Assembly: GCA_900549545.1 (NCBI GenBank)
Contig: URPA01000019.1
Location: 1 to 29,439, forward strand
Source of the DNA: an uncultured Eubacteriales bacterium
GTDB taxonomy: Bacteria > Bacillota > Clostridia > Oscillospirales > Oscillospiraceae
DNA: 29,439 bases
Reading direction: 5' to 3'
Of the stretch, positions 29,268 through 29,439 are shown one piece after another. The translations under genes were made by a program, and so were the position numbers. Under the pieces are notes generated by a model. The model ran no database searches and was not told the origin of the DNA. It was given only the letters and a program-made list of their open reading frames with translations. How positions within the stretch are numbered: position 1 is the stretch's first letter; each line of letters starts with the position of its first letter.

Positions 29268-29439
29268 TAAAGCAATCGGCCGCCAAGCAAAAGTTTTCCG
29301 TTGAAAAGCTCTCGCCGGCAGCAAATTCTTTCAAATATTTCACTTGTTCCGAAGAATGAATTTCATTGAAAAAAGCACTTGCGAAATGAACTGCCCCAAT
29401 TTGTGCGGACAGCACAAAAAGGCATTCCTGCGTAGGAAA
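29268..29439. other. Region after the MarR gene, no supported gene
   Basis: No clear terminator or gene is seen. A minus-strand reading frame (about 29188-29415) gives residues such as HSSEQVKYLKEFAAGESF, but it overlaps the MarR coding end and has no ribosome binding site, so it may be repeat-derived rather than a gene. The window ends here. Confidence 0.4.

Noticed and set aside
1..29439. CRISPR arrays, rRNA genes, complete tRNA genes, insertion sequences with terminal repeats
   Set aside because: No regularly spaced repeats, no rRNA-like or full tRNA sequence and no transposase gene were found; the only recombinase is the split serine type.

Overview
The window looks like chromosomal DNA from a GC-rich, anaerobic, spore-forming Firmicute, most likely an Oscillospiraceae-type gut clostridium. 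The evidence is a stage II sporulation protein (SpoIIP), a SleB-type cell-wall hydrolase, a PerR/reverse-rubrerythrin/rubredoxin peroxide-defence cluster, a BlaI/BlaR1 pair, and Gram-positive promoters with extended -10 boxes. Taxonomy is inferred from gene content and base composition only.

Layout. Positions 1-1250 hold a DegV lipid-binding protein with a clear promoter and terminator. Positions 1283-2581 (minus) are perR - rubrerythrin - short rubredoxin, a peroxide-stress operon. Positions 2640-2830 are repeat-rich, followed by spoIIP (minus). A promoter at 4112 starts a four-gene plus-strand operon: TSCPD protein, SleB-like lipoprotein, rsmG and a polytopic membrane protein. It ends in a terminator shared with a convergent HAD phosphatase. 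Next come an orphan solute-binding lipoprotein (8501) and a row of SPFH protein, orphan HypB-like GTPase and membrane-anchored repeat/alpha-beta-hydrolase protein (9662-12545). A LysR regulator then diverges from an NSS-type sodium symporter through overlapping promoters and a long structured leader.

Positions 15557-16101 have no gene but hold several perfect hairpins and a full copy of a dispersed hairpin repeat. A small helical protein (16102-16536) lies downstream of blaR1/blaI (16634-18816). The blaI promoter sits in a 22-bp perfect inverted repeat. From 19012 to 25362 lies one very large secreted, probably wall-anchored protein with Cys-rich, SdrD-B-like and repeated InlB-type/Ca-binding modules. 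Upstream of it is a serine recombinase split by a -1 frameshift in an A6 tract with an ATGA stop/start overlap (25627-26228). The right end holds a small conserved-looking protein, a polytopic alpha/beta hydrolase and a divergent MarR regulator, whose shared intergenic region carries a 17-bp perfect inverted repeat over the hydrolase promoter.

The most interesting points are: the split recombinase beside the giant adhesin; the BlaR1-like sensor whose outer domain is not recognisably penicillin-binding; the SPFH/HypB/hydrolase gene row without hydrogenase genes; the MarR and BlaI operators; a structure after 12545 with mutually exclusive pairings and a tRNA T-arm-like segment; and a dispersed multi-hairpin repeat family.
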